A stretch of DNA of 20,989 nucleotides from an uncultured Oscillospiraceae bacterium (GCA_910578965.1 CAJTSP010000036.1:1-20989), one strand, 5' to 3'. Counted from the first letter of the stretch, positions 1-8,103 are shown. Translations and numbers: made by a program. The notes: a model not told the origin generated them from the sequence alone.

Positions 1-1157
1 GCATAGGGGTTGGACACCTGCAGGGACAAGCCGGCGCCCTGGGCCAGCAGGATGACCTCTACCCAGGGCGCCGCAGTATCCAAGGCGGCCTCGGCGGCGT
101 TGTCCAGCAAAATGCCCAGGCAGCGGGCCAGGTCCCACACGTCCATCCCGGCCTGCTCCACGGGGTAAAGCACCTCCAAGCGGCAACCAACCCCCTTTTG
201 CGCCATGGCCGCCAGTTTGGATAGCAGGAGGCTGCGCACCGGGGGCACCCGCACATTGCCCAATTGGGCACAGGCCCGGATCTTATCCCCGATGCGCTGG
301 TCGAACCCCGCGTCCAGCTCCGACAAGGCGGCACGCAGCGCGTCGAGCTCACCCTTGCCCGCCTGCTCCGACAGGCCCGCCAGCAGGTTTTTATAGTCGT
401 GGCGGAAGGCGCGCACCTCCTGGCGGATAGCCTCAAGGTCCCGTTCGTAGAGCTGCTGCTGGGCGATAACGTTCCGCTGGGCCTCCACCTTTTGGGCAGC
501 GTCCAGCCGTTGGGCCAGGTAGATTACCAGCCCTGCCGTCAGCAAAGCCAATACCACGACCAGCAGATAATAGGCGGCCAGGTATCCGGGCGCGATCCCC
601 GGCTGTAAAAGGAAGAACACCTCCATGGCAGTCTCCAGGGCAAAGAGGAGAAGGGCGATCCGGCGCCGGTCCGGCGCATCCTCGAGCAGCAGCCGGAACC
701 AAGCGCCAAAACGCAGGCGGCGCAGCAGGGCGGCAGCGCAAAGCGCCATAGCAAAATAGATAGCCAACACCACTGCATCCCAACGGCTTTCGTTTGAAAC
801 GGGCAGGTTGAGCAGTATCCGGGACAGGCAGGTCAGCGCTACCTGGAATACCCCGCCCAGGCACACCGCGGCAAAAGCCCGCCAGAACCCGGCCCGCCAC
901 ACCCACCCTGCCCACAGCGAGCAGGTTAGGATGATTACGAAGGAATGTATGTAGTGGCCGGCCGGCGAGGATACAGCGCCGTAATGCTGGCCAACTGCCG
1001 CCAGGGCCGCCAGCGCCGGGGACGGCAGCAGGGCAGGCAGCTTTTTCAGCCATCCCCAACCCCGTTCGTCCATAATGACAAGCAGGTAGAGCACCAGGGC
1101 GATATGGCCGAAAAGGGAATCTGTGAATGTAGACAGATAATAGGCCCATATGGACAC
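1..1157 (-). CDS. GHKL/AgrC-type sensor histidine kinase, 3' end cut by window edge
   Basis: Membrane sensor kinase of a two-component system. The first 385 codons are present and the gene runs off position 1. Residues 1-215 are mostly hydrophobic, about six membrane segments (for example 127-146 and 192-214). A coiled linker (216-250) leads to the H-box FRHDYKN, with H253 the predicted phospho-acceptor. The N-box LLDNAAEAAL (350-359) is the ATP-binding part of a GHKL-type HATPase. The G-box should follow but is outside the window. The start is GTG at 1157 because AGAGGTGG sits about five bases upstream and no in-frame ATG precedes it. Length and layout match the AgrC/peptide-sensing class, which usually pairs with a LytTR response regulator; that partner is not visible. 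The signal is unknown. It is divergent from ychF, with its own promoter at 1204-1232. Confidence 0.85.
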   Translation of the reverse strand, partial: MSIWAYYLSTFTDSLFGHIALVLYLLVIMDERGWGWLKKLPALLPSPALAALAAVGQHYGAVSSPAGHYIHSFVIILTCSLWAGWVWRAGFWRAFAAVCLGGVFQVALTCLSRILLNLPVSNESRWDAVVLAIYFAMALCAAALLRRLRFGAWFRLLLEDAPDRRRIALLLFALETAMEVFFLLQPGIAPGYLAAYYLLVVVLALLTAGLVIYLAQRLDAAQKVEAQRNVIAQQQLYERDLEAIRQEVRAFRHDYKNLLAGLSEQAGKGELDALRAALSELDAGFDQRIGDKIRACAQLGNVRVPPVRSLLLSKLAAMAQKGVGCRLEVLYPVEQAGMDVWDLARCLGILLDNAAEAALDTAAPWVEVILLAQGAGLSLQVSNPY

Positions 1158-1203
1158 AGCGGCCACCTCTTTTGGAATGGTCTCCCCGGAAATTTCGTTA
1201 AAA

Positions 1204-1232
1204 GTATAGCATAGCCGCCGCCAGCAGGCAAA
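1204..1232 (-). promoter_or_regulatory. Predicted sigma-A promoter of the sensor kinase (extended -10)
   Basis: Read on the minus strand, TTGCCT (1227-1232) and TATACT (1204-1209) are separated by exactly 17 bases, with TGC directly before the -10 (extended -10). It lies about 45 bases upstream of the GTG start at 1157. The -35 is weak, so the extended -10 probably matters. Confidence 0.55.
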
Positions 1233-1279
1233 TGTCAGGAAACGGGGCGGCAGCGCAAAGCCCAACCCGGCGGGGGCCC

Positions 1280-1308
1280 TTGAGAAACCCCTGACGTTAT
1301 GCTACAAT
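1280..1308 (+). promoter_or_regulatory. Predicted sigma-A promoter of ychF (extended -10)
   Basis: TTGAGA (1280-1285) and TACAAT (1303-1308) are separated by 17 bases, with TGC just before the -10. It lies about 45 bases upstream of the ychF start. Its layout mirrors the divergent kinase promoter. Confidence 0.65.
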
Positions 1309-1354
1309 AAATAGGCTTATTTGTATCAAGGATTTTTGAGGGATGTGAGAAACC

Positions 1355-2467
1355 ATGAAATTAGGCATCGTCGGCCTGCCAAATGTGGGCAAGAGCACCC
1401 TGTTCAACGCAATCACCAGCACCAAAAATGCGGCGGCCGCCAACTATCCCTTTTGTACCATCGACCCCAATACCGGTATTGTGCCGGTGCCGGACGCACG
1501 GCTCGACAAGCTGGCCGAAATTTGGCAGACCAACAAAAAAACGCCTGCTATTGTAGAGTTTGTGGACATTGCCGGCCTTGTAAAGGGAGCGTCCAGGGGC
1601 GAGGGGCTGGGCAACAAGTTTTTGGGCAACATCCGCGAATGCGACGCCATCGTGCATGTGGTGCGCTGCTTTGAGGGCACCGAGGTGGTGCATGTAGAGG
1701 GCGGGGTGGATCCGCTGCGCGACATTGAGACTATTGACACCGAGCTGATTTTGAGCGATCTGGAGGTGGTGGCCAACCGGGGAGCCAGGCTTGCCAAGGC
1801 GGCCAAAACCGGGGACAAGAAGGCCGCCCCCGCCGCCGCAATGCTGGCCGCGCTGGAGGAGCACCTGGGCCGCGGGGCCAACGCCCGCACCTTTACGCCC
1901 GAGGATGACAGCGATGAAAACGCCGCTTTGCTGCGCGAGCTGGGCCTGCTTACCGCAAAGCCGGTGATCTACGCCGCCAACATGAGCGAAGACGACCTGA
2001 TGGACGGCATGGGGCAGAACCCCCATTACCAGGCCGTGCGGGCGCTGGCCGAGAAAGAGGGGGCCGAGTGCATCCCGATCTGCGCCAAAACCGAGGAGGA
2101 TATTGCCGATTACCCTCCCGAGGAAAAACGGGCCTTTTTGGCCGAGATGGGCATCGAGGCCACCGGGCTGGACAATCTCATCGAGGCCAGCTACCACCTT
2201 TTGGGGCTTATCAGCTTTTTGACCGACGGCAAAAAGGAGTGCCGGGCCTGGACCATCCGCCGCGGCACCAAGGCTCCCCAGGCCGCCGGCAAGATCCACT
2301 CGGATTTTGAGCGCGGGTTCATCCGGGCCAGCGTGGTGGCTTACGAGGATTTTGCCGGCTGCGATTACAGCATGGCAAATGTCAAGGCCAAGGGCTTGCA
2401 GCGTACCGAGGGCAAGGAATACGTGGTGCAGGACGGGGACATTATTGAGTTTTTGTTTAATGTGTAG
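1355..2467 (+). CDS. ychF: YchF/OLA1-family redox-regulated ATPase
   Basis: Ribosome-associated P-loop NTPase of the Obg-related YchF family. The 370 aa agree with the usual 363-370. Visible motifs are the P-loop GLPNVGKST (7-15), the G3 motif DIAGLVKGAS (71-80), and NMSE (209-212) in place of NKxD. That replacement is the family hallmark and explains the preference for ATP over GTP. The middle (about 130-200) is the helical coiled-coil insertion, and the C-terminal TGS domain covers roughly 283-367. The start ATG follows a GAGGGATG-like ribosome binding site. The family is nearly universal and has been linked to translation and oxidative stress responses. It is followed 77 bases later by mtnN and is probably cotranscribed with it. 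The coding sequence is intact. Confidence 0.97.
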   Translation: MKLGIVGLPNVGKSTLFNAITSTKNAAAANYPFCTIDPNTGIVPVPDARLDKLAEIWQTNKKTPAIVEFVDIAGLVKGASRGEGLGNKFLGNIRECDAIVHVVRCFEGTEVVHVEGGVDPLRDIETIDTELILSDLEVVANRGARLAKAAKTGDKKAAPAAAMLAALEEHLGRGANARTFTPEDDSDENAALLRELGLLTAKPVIYAANMSEDDLMDGMGQNPHYQAVRALAEKEGAECIPICAKTEEDIADYPPEEKRAFLAEMGIEATGLDNLIEASYHLLGLISFLTDGKKECRAWTIRRGTKAPQAAGKIHSDFERGFIRASVVAYEDFAGCDYSMANVKAKGLQRTEGKEYVVQDGDIIEFLFNV

Positions 2468-2544
2468 GCCGCCGCGCGCGGGATAACGGCTGCCCCGGCG
2501 GGCCGGCAGGCGGCAGGCCGGGACAGGCAGGGAGGGGGATATCA

Positions 2545-3228
2545 ATGACCTATGGCATTATGGGCGCAATGCCCGAGGAAGTAGCCCAGCTTTGCAGCAG
2601 GCTTACCGGCCGCACCGAGGAAGAGTATGCCGGGGTGCGCTACCACAAGGGAGCCCTGGGCGGCAAGGAGCTGGTGGTTTGCTGTGCCGGTATGGGCAAG
2701 GCCAATGCGGCCTCCACCACCCAGGTGCTGATTACCAAATACGGGGCCGAGCGGATCATCTTTTCTGGTATTGCGGGCAACATGAGCAGCGAGATCGGCA
2801 TCGGGGATGTGGTGATCGGCAGCACGGTGGTTTACCACGACGCCGAGGTGGATATGATCTGCCAGAGCGCGCCTTTTTTGAAGGAGTACCACGGCGACCC
2901 CGAGATGGTCCGGGCCGCCATGGAAGCCTGTGAAGCGGCGGATACCGTGTACCTTGTGGGCAAAATTGCCACCGGCGACCGGTTTATAGGGGACGCCGAA
3001 ACCAAAAACGCCATCGCCGCCGCGGTGGAGCCGGACTGTGTGGAGATGGAAGGTGCTGCGGTAAGCCAGATCGCGGCCCGCAACGGGGTGCCCTGCGTCA
3101 TCCTGCGGGCTATGAGCGACGAGGCGGACGAGGAGGGCCGCGAACGGATTGTGGAAAAGGATTTCAGCATCGACGGGTATGTCAAAACCGCTACCGCTAT
3201 CGTGGCAGGCATGCTGGAGCGGCTGTAG
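2545..3228 (+). CDS. mtnN: 5'-methylthioadenosine/S-adenosylhomocysteine nucleosidase
   Basis: Cytoplasmic hydrolase that removes adenine from methylthioadenosine and S-adenosylhomocysteine. It recycles SAM by-products and supplies S-ribosylhomocysteine, the precursor of AI-2. The 227 aa match the Pfs/MtnN length (about 230). By analogy with the E. coli enzyme, the catalytic residues are E12 (in GAMPEE), E169 (in VEMEGAA, the adenosine/ribose-binding motif) and D192 (in AMSDEAD). The purine phosphorylase fold motif FSGIAGNM is at 73-80. The ATG is preceded by GGGAGGGGG about eight bases upstream. It lies 77 bases after ychF in the same orientation. luxS is not in the window, so AI-2 production cannot be judged. 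Confidence 0.95.
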   Translation: MTYGIMGAMPEEVAQLCSRLTGRTEEEYAGVRYHKGALGGKELVVCCAGMGKANAASTTQVLITKYGAERIIFSGIAGNMSSEIGIGDVVIGSTVVYHDAEVDMICQSAPFLKEYHGDPEMVRAAMEACEAADTVYLVGKIATGDRFIGDAETKNAIAAAVEPDCVEMEGAAVSQIAARNGVPCVILRAMSDEADEEGRERIVEKDFSIDGYVKTATAIVAGMLERL

Positions 3229-3401
3229 GAGCCGGCGGGGCGGCGCGGCCCTTCCCACGGGGGCGAAAGGCCGCCCTGCACAGAGCATGGGCCGGGGCTG
3301 CCTTGTTTTTGATCCCCCAAGGGGCGGAGATAAAAGGCGAAGGCCCGGCCTGTGCGGGCCGGCCGCAAAGCGGCAGGCAGGGCGCTGAGGGGGCGGCAGA
3401 A

Positions 3402-3743
3402 ATGGCGGATACGCCACAATTTGTAAAGTTGGCCGGTTTTGCCTTTTTAAGGGCGAACAGGCACTATAGCGGCTCCTACGGGGGGCTGCAATACAGCGTG
3501 GACGTTGTAGACGGCGAGGCCGGGGACGAATTTGAGGCGGCGGTTTGGCCCGCGCCCTATTGTAGGGAGCAGACCGACCCGGCCCTGTGCAAAACCGCCC
3601 GCTTTGGGTTTGATGAGGCCGGGATGCGGGCCGCCGGGCATTGGGTCGAGGAACAGTACGCTGCCCAAAAAAGCCGCTGGGATACGGCGGCAGGGGCCTC
3701 TGTTTTGGATGCCGCGCCCTGGCAAAGGCCAAAGGAGCCCTGA
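3402..3743 (+). CDS. Conserved hypothetical protein, 113 aa
   Basis: Small soluble protein of unknown function. The start was placed at ATG 3402, which follows GAGGGGGCGG, rather than at an upstream in-frame ATG at 3303 that would add a low-complexity leader. The N-terminal block FVKLAGFAFLRANRHYSGSY (7-26) and the WPAPYC and WVEEQYAAQKSRW segments look like a real aromatic-rich domain, not noise. I recall similar small proteins in Oscillospiraceae genomes but cannot name a family. No signal peptide or membrane segment is seen. The last 20 residues are Ala/Pro-rich and probably disordered. It follows mtnN by 173 bases, so it may read through from the ychF-mtnN unit, and it ends 47 bases before a strong terminator. 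Confidence 0.65.
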   Translation: MADTPQFVKLAGFAFLRANRHYSGSYGGLQYSVDVVDGEAGDEFEAAVWPAPYCREQTDPALCKTARFGFDEAGMRAAGHWVEEQYAAQKSRWDTAAGASVLDAAPWQRPKEP

Positions 3744-3789
3744 GCCGGCAGCAGCCCGGGCAACCCCGGGCCGATTAAGAACCGTCAAA

Positions 3790-3838
3790 GCCCGCCGGGC
3801 GCCCTCCCTTTTTGAGGGAAGCGCCCGGCGGGCCTTTT
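3790..3838 (+). terminator. Rho-independent terminator closing the ychF-mtnN-hypothetical unit
   Basis: A perfect 13-bp GC-rich stem (3790-3802 with 3821-3833) is followed by CTTTT. The loop contains CCTCCC and GAGGG segments that may extend the stem. The opposite strand lacks a T-run on the other side, so it acts on plus-strand transcripts. Confidence 0.85.
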
Positions 3839-3966
3839 GCGGATTTGGCGGCAACGGCCCGGCTTAAAAACCGCGGCCGCTTTACTTTTGCCGGAACAAA
3901 TGCGGCGGCAATTCCCCCGCGCGCCGGGCAGGCGGCGGTTTCCTACCCCAAAGGCAGGTCTGTGGA

Positions 3967-4419
3967 TTACAGATATTGCCGCAACTGCTCGGCGCCCTGC
4001 TGCTCCAGTCGGCAGAGCTCACCCGCCAGTTGTTTTGCACCGGCGCTGGCCTTGGGGCAGTCCTTTTGGGCCGAAAGGCAATCGGCGCTGCCCACATCGG
4101 CCCCCTGGATGAGCATTTCGGCCAGATGATGGGTGCTGCGGTCGGTCAGGGTGCCTGCGGCGATGCCCATGTGGGTGGCCATCCGGGCCCACTGGGTCTG
4201 GCCCTTGGCCTCCTCGCCCAAGGCCGCCAGCGCGGTGTGCGCCTTTTGGTTTAAGGCGCGGTACTCCTTTTGCTGGCGGTAGAGCTCGGCCTTGAATTCC
4301 CGGTCGTCGGTCATGGACAGTAGCTGCCCCAGGGTGTTTTTGCCCATCTCGCTGCCGCGCACCACCGCCTGCAGCAGGGCCTCGTTCTGCCGCTGCGGGC
4401 TGTGCTCCTGTTTTGCCAT
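3967..4419 (-). CDS. Conserved hypothetical protein, 150 aa, all-helical
   Basis: Soluble protein without signal peptide or membrane segment. The composition (Ala, Leu, Gln, Glu, Lys, with heptad-like patterns) suggests an alpha-helical bundle, perhaps four helices. Recognisable segments include RGSEMGKNTLGQLL (22-35), LTDRSTHHLAEMLIQGADVG (92-111) and a short Cys-containing stretch around residues 115-121. ATG at 4419 follows GGGGGAA at ideal spacing. I recall homologues annotated as hypothetical in Oscillospiraceae but cannot assign a function. A ferritin-like or spore-coat-like bundle is possible but unproven. It lies downstream of malQ on the same strand, separated by a terminator, so it probably has its own promoter or depends on readthrough. 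Confidence 0.75.
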   Translation of the reverse strand: MAKQEHSPQRQNEALLQAVVRGSEMGKNTLGQLLSMTDDREFKAELYRQQKEYRALNQKAHTALAALGEEAKGQTQWARMATHMGIAAGTLTDRSTHHLAEMLIQGADVGSADCLSAQKDCPKASAGAKQLAGELCRLEQQGAEQLRQYL

Positions 4420-4742
4420 AAGAAATTCCCCCTTTGTTTCGGCGGCAGGTATGTCCCCGCGCCGTCCCTTCCGCCGCCCGGCCCTGCCTTGCGGCGCCCC
4501 GGCGGCAGACGTTTTTTGGCATTGCGCACTTTAAGCAGAATAAAAACCTGTGCCCGCCGGCCCGCCGGGCAGGCACAGGGCCTGCCCAAAAACGGTGCTT
4601 TGCAGTGTGGCGGATACAGGTTCTTAGTATACGCAAAGGCGGAAGGATTATGTGTCGAAACCGGGGTGCAGCAACCGGCCGGCCCAAGGCTTTGCCGGCT
4701 GTTGGTGTTTAGCGTGGCCGGCCGGCGCTGCGGCGGGCTGTT
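4420..4742. other. 323-bp intergenic region between malQ and the 150-aa gene
   Basis: Both flanking genes are on the minus strand. The region holds the ribosome binding site of the 150-aa gene next to 4420, a minus-strand terminator (4541-4579), and a minus-strand -10-like TATACT (4626-4631) without a convincing -35 at 16-18 bases. I see no credible coding sequence on either strand. Confidence 0.5.
4541..4579 (-). terminator. Minus-strand terminator downstream of malQ
   Basis: CCTGTGCC (4547-4554) and GGCACAGG (4572-4579) form an 8-bp stem with further GC pairing inside. In the minus direction it is followed at once by TTTTTATT. An overlapping hairpin, GGGCAGG with CCTGCCC, shares part of the terminator arm, so the two folds compete. 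Confidence 0.75.
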
Positions 4743-6389
4743 TTATTCAAGGCTTTCAGGGATGCCGGGGGCGGGTTCCCGGACCTTTTGCAGGGGCGGC
4801 CCTGTCCGCGGCTTTTGGGCTGCCGCGCCGCCCGGCTTATTCTCCGGCTCTCTTGAGGGCGCCGGCTCGGCCCGGCCAAACACGGCACAGAGAGAGCGGA
4901 TTTCATCCGCCAACGCGCCGGTACAGGCGCCGGGCTCTGCCCGCCAGCCCCAGTTGCCGCCCAAAACCCCCGGCCGGTTGATCCGTCCCTCGGCCCCAAG
5001 GCCCAGCCAGTCGGCCAGCGGGATCACCGCCAGAAAAGCCGGGCTTGCCAGTGTGCCCCGCACAAAGCCGCGCACCTCGCTTTGCAGCCCCGCAGCCGGG
5101 TCCAGCCCAAAATAGGCCTCGGCCTTGGCCCGCTCGCCGGGGGTGGCCAGATGCTGCAGCCAATCGGCCAGGGTGGTATTGTCGTGGGTGCCGGGGTAGG
5201 CCACAAAGTTCCTGGCATGGTTGTGGGGCAGATACTCGCTGTCCTGCCCGGGAGTAAAGGCAAACTGCAGTACCTTCATGCCGGGGAAACCGCTCTCGCG
5301 CAACAGCTCCCGCACGCTGTCAAACAGCTCGCCCAGATCCTCGGCCACGATGGGCAGCTCGCCCAGCCGGCTGTGCAGGGCGTCGAACAGCTCGATGCCG
5401 GGCCCCTTCTCCCACCGGCCCAGCCGGGCGGTTTCGCTCCCGGCCGGGATGGCCCAGTAGGTATCGAACCCGCGGAAATGGTCGATGCGCACGATGTCGT
5501 ACAGCCGCAGGGCACAGCGCAGCCGCTCGGCCCACCAGGCATAGCCGGTCTCGCGGTGCCAAGGCCAGTTGTAGAGGGGGTTGCCCCAGAGCTGGCCGTC
5601 GGCCGAAAAATAGTCCGGCGGGCAGCCGGCCACCCGGGTGGGGCGGCCTTCCCCGTCCATCTCAAACATCCGCCGCCCGGCCCAGGCGTCGGCCGAGTCG
5701 GCCGAGACATAGATGGGCAGGTCGCCCAGGATGCGGATGCCCTTGCCGTTGGCATAGCCCTTGAGCGCCGCCCATTGCCGGCTAAACTGATACTGCACAA
5801 ACTTCCAAAAGCCGATCTCGTCCGCACGCCGCTCGGCCAGGGCGGCCAAAGCCTCTTTTTCCCGCCGGCGCAGCGGGGCCGGCCACTCGAGGTAGGAGCG
5901 CATGCCGCACTCCTCCTTGGCGGCCATGTAGAGGGCATAATCGTCCAGCCAGGCGTCGTTCAAAAAGCAAAAGCGGTAGTAATCGTCCGGGTAGGGGGTC
6001 TCGCAGCCCGGCAGCGGGCGCAGGGCTTTCCAGCGGGCATAAGCGGCGCGTAGCACCCCAAAGCGGTAGGTATATACCGCCTCGTAGTCGATCTCGCCCT
6101 CGGTTTTGCCCCAGGGCAAAAAAGCGTATTCCTCTTTCTGCAAAAGGCCCTCCCGGGCCAGGGTATCCAGATCGATGAAATAGGGGTTGCCCGCAAAGGC
6201 CGAACAGCTCTGATAAGGGCTGTCGCCATAACCGGTGGGGGCAAGGGGCAGTAGCTGCCAAACCCCTTGCCCCGCCCGTGCAAGGAAATCCACAAAGGCA
6301 TATGCCTCCCTGCCAAAGCAGCCGATCCCGCCGGGGCCGGGCAGGCTGGCAAGGGGCATAAGGATGCCGCTTTCGCGTTTTGTCTGCAT
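4743..6389 (-). CDS. malQ: 4-alpha-glucanotransferase (amylomaltase, GH77)
   Basis: Cytoplasmic disproportionating enzyme that moves alpha-1,4-glucan segments between maltodextrins, releasing glucose. 548 aa. GH77 signatures are present: DSPYQSCSAFAGNPYFID near 56-73, the nucleophile D303 in VRIDHFRGF, the acid/base E350 in IVAEDLG, and D403 in GTHDNT. The family C-terminal motif GRINRPGVLGGNWGWR is at 468-483. The ATG at 6389 was chosen because the family N-terminus (RESGILMPLASLPGPGGIG) begins there and GGAG motifs lie just upstream; an in-frame extension further upstream has no family support. Residues about 507-548 form an unusual Pro/Ala/Lys/Glu-rich tail beyond the normal end. A TATATT (6450-6455) upstream could be its -10. 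It is followed by its own terminator. Confidence 0.96.
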   Translation of the reverse strand: MQTKRESGILMPLASLPGPGGIGCFGREAYAFVDFLARAGQGVWQLLPLAPTGYGDSPYQSCSAFAGNPYFIDLDTLAREGLLQKEEYAFLPWGKTEGEIDYEAVYTYRFGVLRAAYARWKALRPLPGCETPYPDDYYRFCFLNDAWLDDYALYMAAKEECGMRSYLEWPAPLRRREKEALAALAERRADEIGFWKFVQYQFSRQWAALKGYANGKGIRILGDLPIYVSADSADAWAGRRMFEMDGEGRPTRVAGCPPDYFSADGQLWGNPLYNWPWHRETGYAWWAERLRCALRLYDIVRIDHFRGFDTYWAIPAGSETARLGRWEKGPGIELFDALHSRLGELPIVAEDLGELFDSVRELLRESGFPGMKVLQFAFTPGQDSEYLPHNHARNFVAYPGTHDNTTLADWLQHLATPGERAKAEAYFGLDPAAGLQSEVRGFVRGTLASPAFLAVIPLADWLGLGAEGRINRPGVLGGNWGWRAEPGACTGALADEIRSLCAVFGRAEPAPSREPENKPGGAAAQKPRTGPPLQKVREPAPGIPESLE

Positions 6390-6564
6390 AAAAGCTCCGC
6401 TCCTATCCTTAAAAAGCCTGCCGTCCGTCCATAAAGGGCTCCCGCTTAAAATATAGCCGATGCCCTGTGGAAGCAGGCTGTTTGACAAAAAATTGCAGGG
6501 GCCGTACCCGCTTTGGCGGCAGGCCGGCAATCTGCCCCGGCCGCCCGGCAAATGGCCAAACGAC

Positions 6565-6587
6565 CCGGCAGCATACCAGGCTGCCGG
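6565..6587 (-). terminator. Hairpin after the lipoprotein gene, possible weak terminator
   Basis: An 8-bp stem, CCGGCAGC with GCTGCCGG, and a 7-nt loop lie two bases beyond the stop codon of the lipoprotein gene. In the minus direction it is followed by GTCGTTTGG, only a short T-run. Termination may be inefficient, or the hairpin may only stabilise the 3' end. Confidence 0.4.
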
Positions 6588-6589
6588 TT

Positions 6590-8020
6590 TCAGCCGGCGC
6601 CGGCCAGCGCAGCCAGCACTGCCTCCACATAGCCTGCCCGCTGATAAGGGTTCCAGCCGGCCTGGGGCAGCCAGTCGCGCACAAGGGCCTCGCTCGCCAG
6701 CAACTGGGCGCCGTACCCAAAGCCCTCGGCAAGGTCGGGCAGGGCTCGGCCGGCGCCGAGGGCGTCGGCCACCTCGCGCAGGACCGGGCTGCCCGTCCCG
6801 CCCCCCGCAATGCCTAAAAGGCCCATGGTATCCGCCAGCGCCTGCCGGCCCTCGTCCGAGGCAAAGAGCCAGAGCAAAAAGCCCTCGGCCCGCGCCCGGG
6901 CGTCCTCGCCGGCGCTTTCGGGGATGGCCAGCCAGCCGGCCGTCCCCACCACCGGCTGGTTGGCCAACTGCTCAAGGGTAAAGGCGGCATTTGGGCCAAG
7001 GTCGGTTTCGTCAAAGGGATATTTCAGCGGGATGAGAACCAGCCGGGCGGCATCCTCGCCGGACAGGTACGGCAGAAGCTGCCCGGTAAAAGCACGGCAG
7101 AACACCGCCTGGCCGCTTGCCAAAAGGCCGGCGACATCCCGCATGGTCTGGGCAGCGGCCCGCCCATCCCCACGGGAAATCGGCCCGTCCGCCCCGGCCA
7201 TCCAGCCGGTTTCCAGCCGGAAGGCGCTCCAAAGGCTGCCCAGCGGGCCGGCCAGCAGCTCCCTGTCTGCCGTTACCTCGCCCGGGTCTGCAAAGGCGGT
7301 GCAGAGCACCGGGCTGAGGGCGCTGCCGGCAAACGCGCACGGCTCGGCGGCCGGTACCGCAAAAACGCCGGTGAGGTTTTGGGCGATGGCCGGTTTTTCG
7401 GCCGGCAGAAAAAAGGTCTCGCCCGCAAGGGTTACCGGCTGCTCCGCCGGCCGCTCGATCCAGCCGCCCAGGGCCTGGATCAGGCCGGTCCATTCGGCGC
7501 TGGACGCCCTTTGCAGAAGCCCGGGCTCAAATTCCTCGCCCAGCAGGGCCTCCAGCAGCTCCTGGTTGCCCAGGTAGCCATAGCCCCCAAAGCCAAGGGG
7601 CAGCGCCGGGCAGGGGCCGGATAGGTCCTGCCCAGGCAGGGCGGCCGCGCTCTGGATCAATACGGTAAAGAGAGGGTCCTGCGAAAGGTCAATGTATCCC
7701 TCCGCAGCGGGCCGGCGAGGCAGCAGCACAAGGTCCGGCTCCGCGCCCTTGCCGCCGCCCGCCTCAAGCAGCACGGCCTCGGCCCCCTGGCCGGCGGAAT
7801 AGGTACGCAGCAAGGCGTCAAGGCCGGCGGGCCAGGGGGCCTCGGATAGGATGCAGAGGGACTGCGGGGCCGGGGCCTCGGCAGGGGCCGGGGTACCGGC
7901 GCTTTCGGGCGGCAGGCTGCCCGGCAAAAGGGCAAGCCTCTGCCCGGCGCAGCCCGCCAAAAGGCAGCCTGCCAGCGCGGCCGCCAAAAGCCGGCTTTGC
8001 TTTTTGCTGTTTTTATACAC
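6590..8020 (-). CDS. Extracellular solute-binding lipoprotein (ABC family 1-like)
   Basis: Probable surface lipoprotein of 476 aa. It has a basic start (KNSKKQSR), a short hydrophobic stretch and the lipobox LLAGC, with C24 the predicted lipidated residue. An Ala/Pro-rich linker follows. The rest resembles family-1 extracellular solute-binding proteins, with segments such as ALPLGFGGYGYLGNQELLEA and a C-terminal region around GWLAIPESAGEDARARAEGF. The family resemblance is distant. The start is GTG at 8020, supported by AAAGGAGG eight bases upstream. No permease or ATPase genes adjoin it, so it is an orphan binding protein here. It precedes malQ on the same strand, which allows a maltodextrin-related role, but the sequence does not prove this. 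Divergent from the alaX-type gene with its own promoter. Confidence 0.75.
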   Translation of the reverse strand: MYKNSKKQSRLLAAALAGCLLAGCAGQRLALLPGSLPPESAGTPAPAEAPAPQSLCILSEAPWPAGLDALLRTYSAGQGAEAVLLEAGGGKGAEPDLVLLPRRPAAEGYIDLSQDPLFTVLIQSAAALPGQDLSGPCPALPLGFGGYGYLGNQELLEALLGEEFEPGLLQRASSAEWTGLIQALGGWIERPAEQPVTLAGETFFLPAEKPAIAQNLTGVFAVPAAEPCAFAGSALSPVLCTAFADPGEVTADRELLAGPLGSLWSAFRLETGWMAGADGPISRGDGRAAAQTMRDVAGLLASGQAVFCRAFTGQLLPYLSGEDAARLVLIPLKYPFDETDLGPNAAFTLEQLANQPVVGTAGWLAIPESAGEDARARAEGFLLWLFASDEGRQALADTMGLLGIAGGGTGSPVLREVADALGAGRALPDLAEGFGYGAQLLASEALVRDWLPQAGWNPYQRAGYVEAVLAALAGAG

Positions 8021-8074
8021 GGCCTGCGCCTCCTTTTTTGCCTTCCCGCCCGGGACCTGGCTTATACAGGCCCT

Positions 8075-8103
8075 ATCATACCATATCCCGCCGGGTTTTT
8101 CCA
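8075..8103 (-). promoter_or_regulatory. Predicted promoter of the solute-binding lipoprotein gene
   Basis: On the minus strand, TGGAAA (8098-8103) and TATGAT (8075-8080) are separated by 17 bases, with TGG directly before the -10 (extended -10). It lies about 55 bases upstream of the GTG start. Confidence 0.6.

Noticed and set aside
433..1149. Open frame of 238 codons in another minus-strand frame over the sensor kinase
   Set aside because: The kinase frame carries the H- and N-box motifs and membrane segments; the alternative is Arg/Gly/Pro-rich shadow translation.
1361..2545. Long open frame (394 codons) on the minus strand opposite ychF
   Set aside because: ychF on the plus strand is unmistakable over its full length; the antisense frame is an artefact of GC-rich codon structure and has no recognisable domain.
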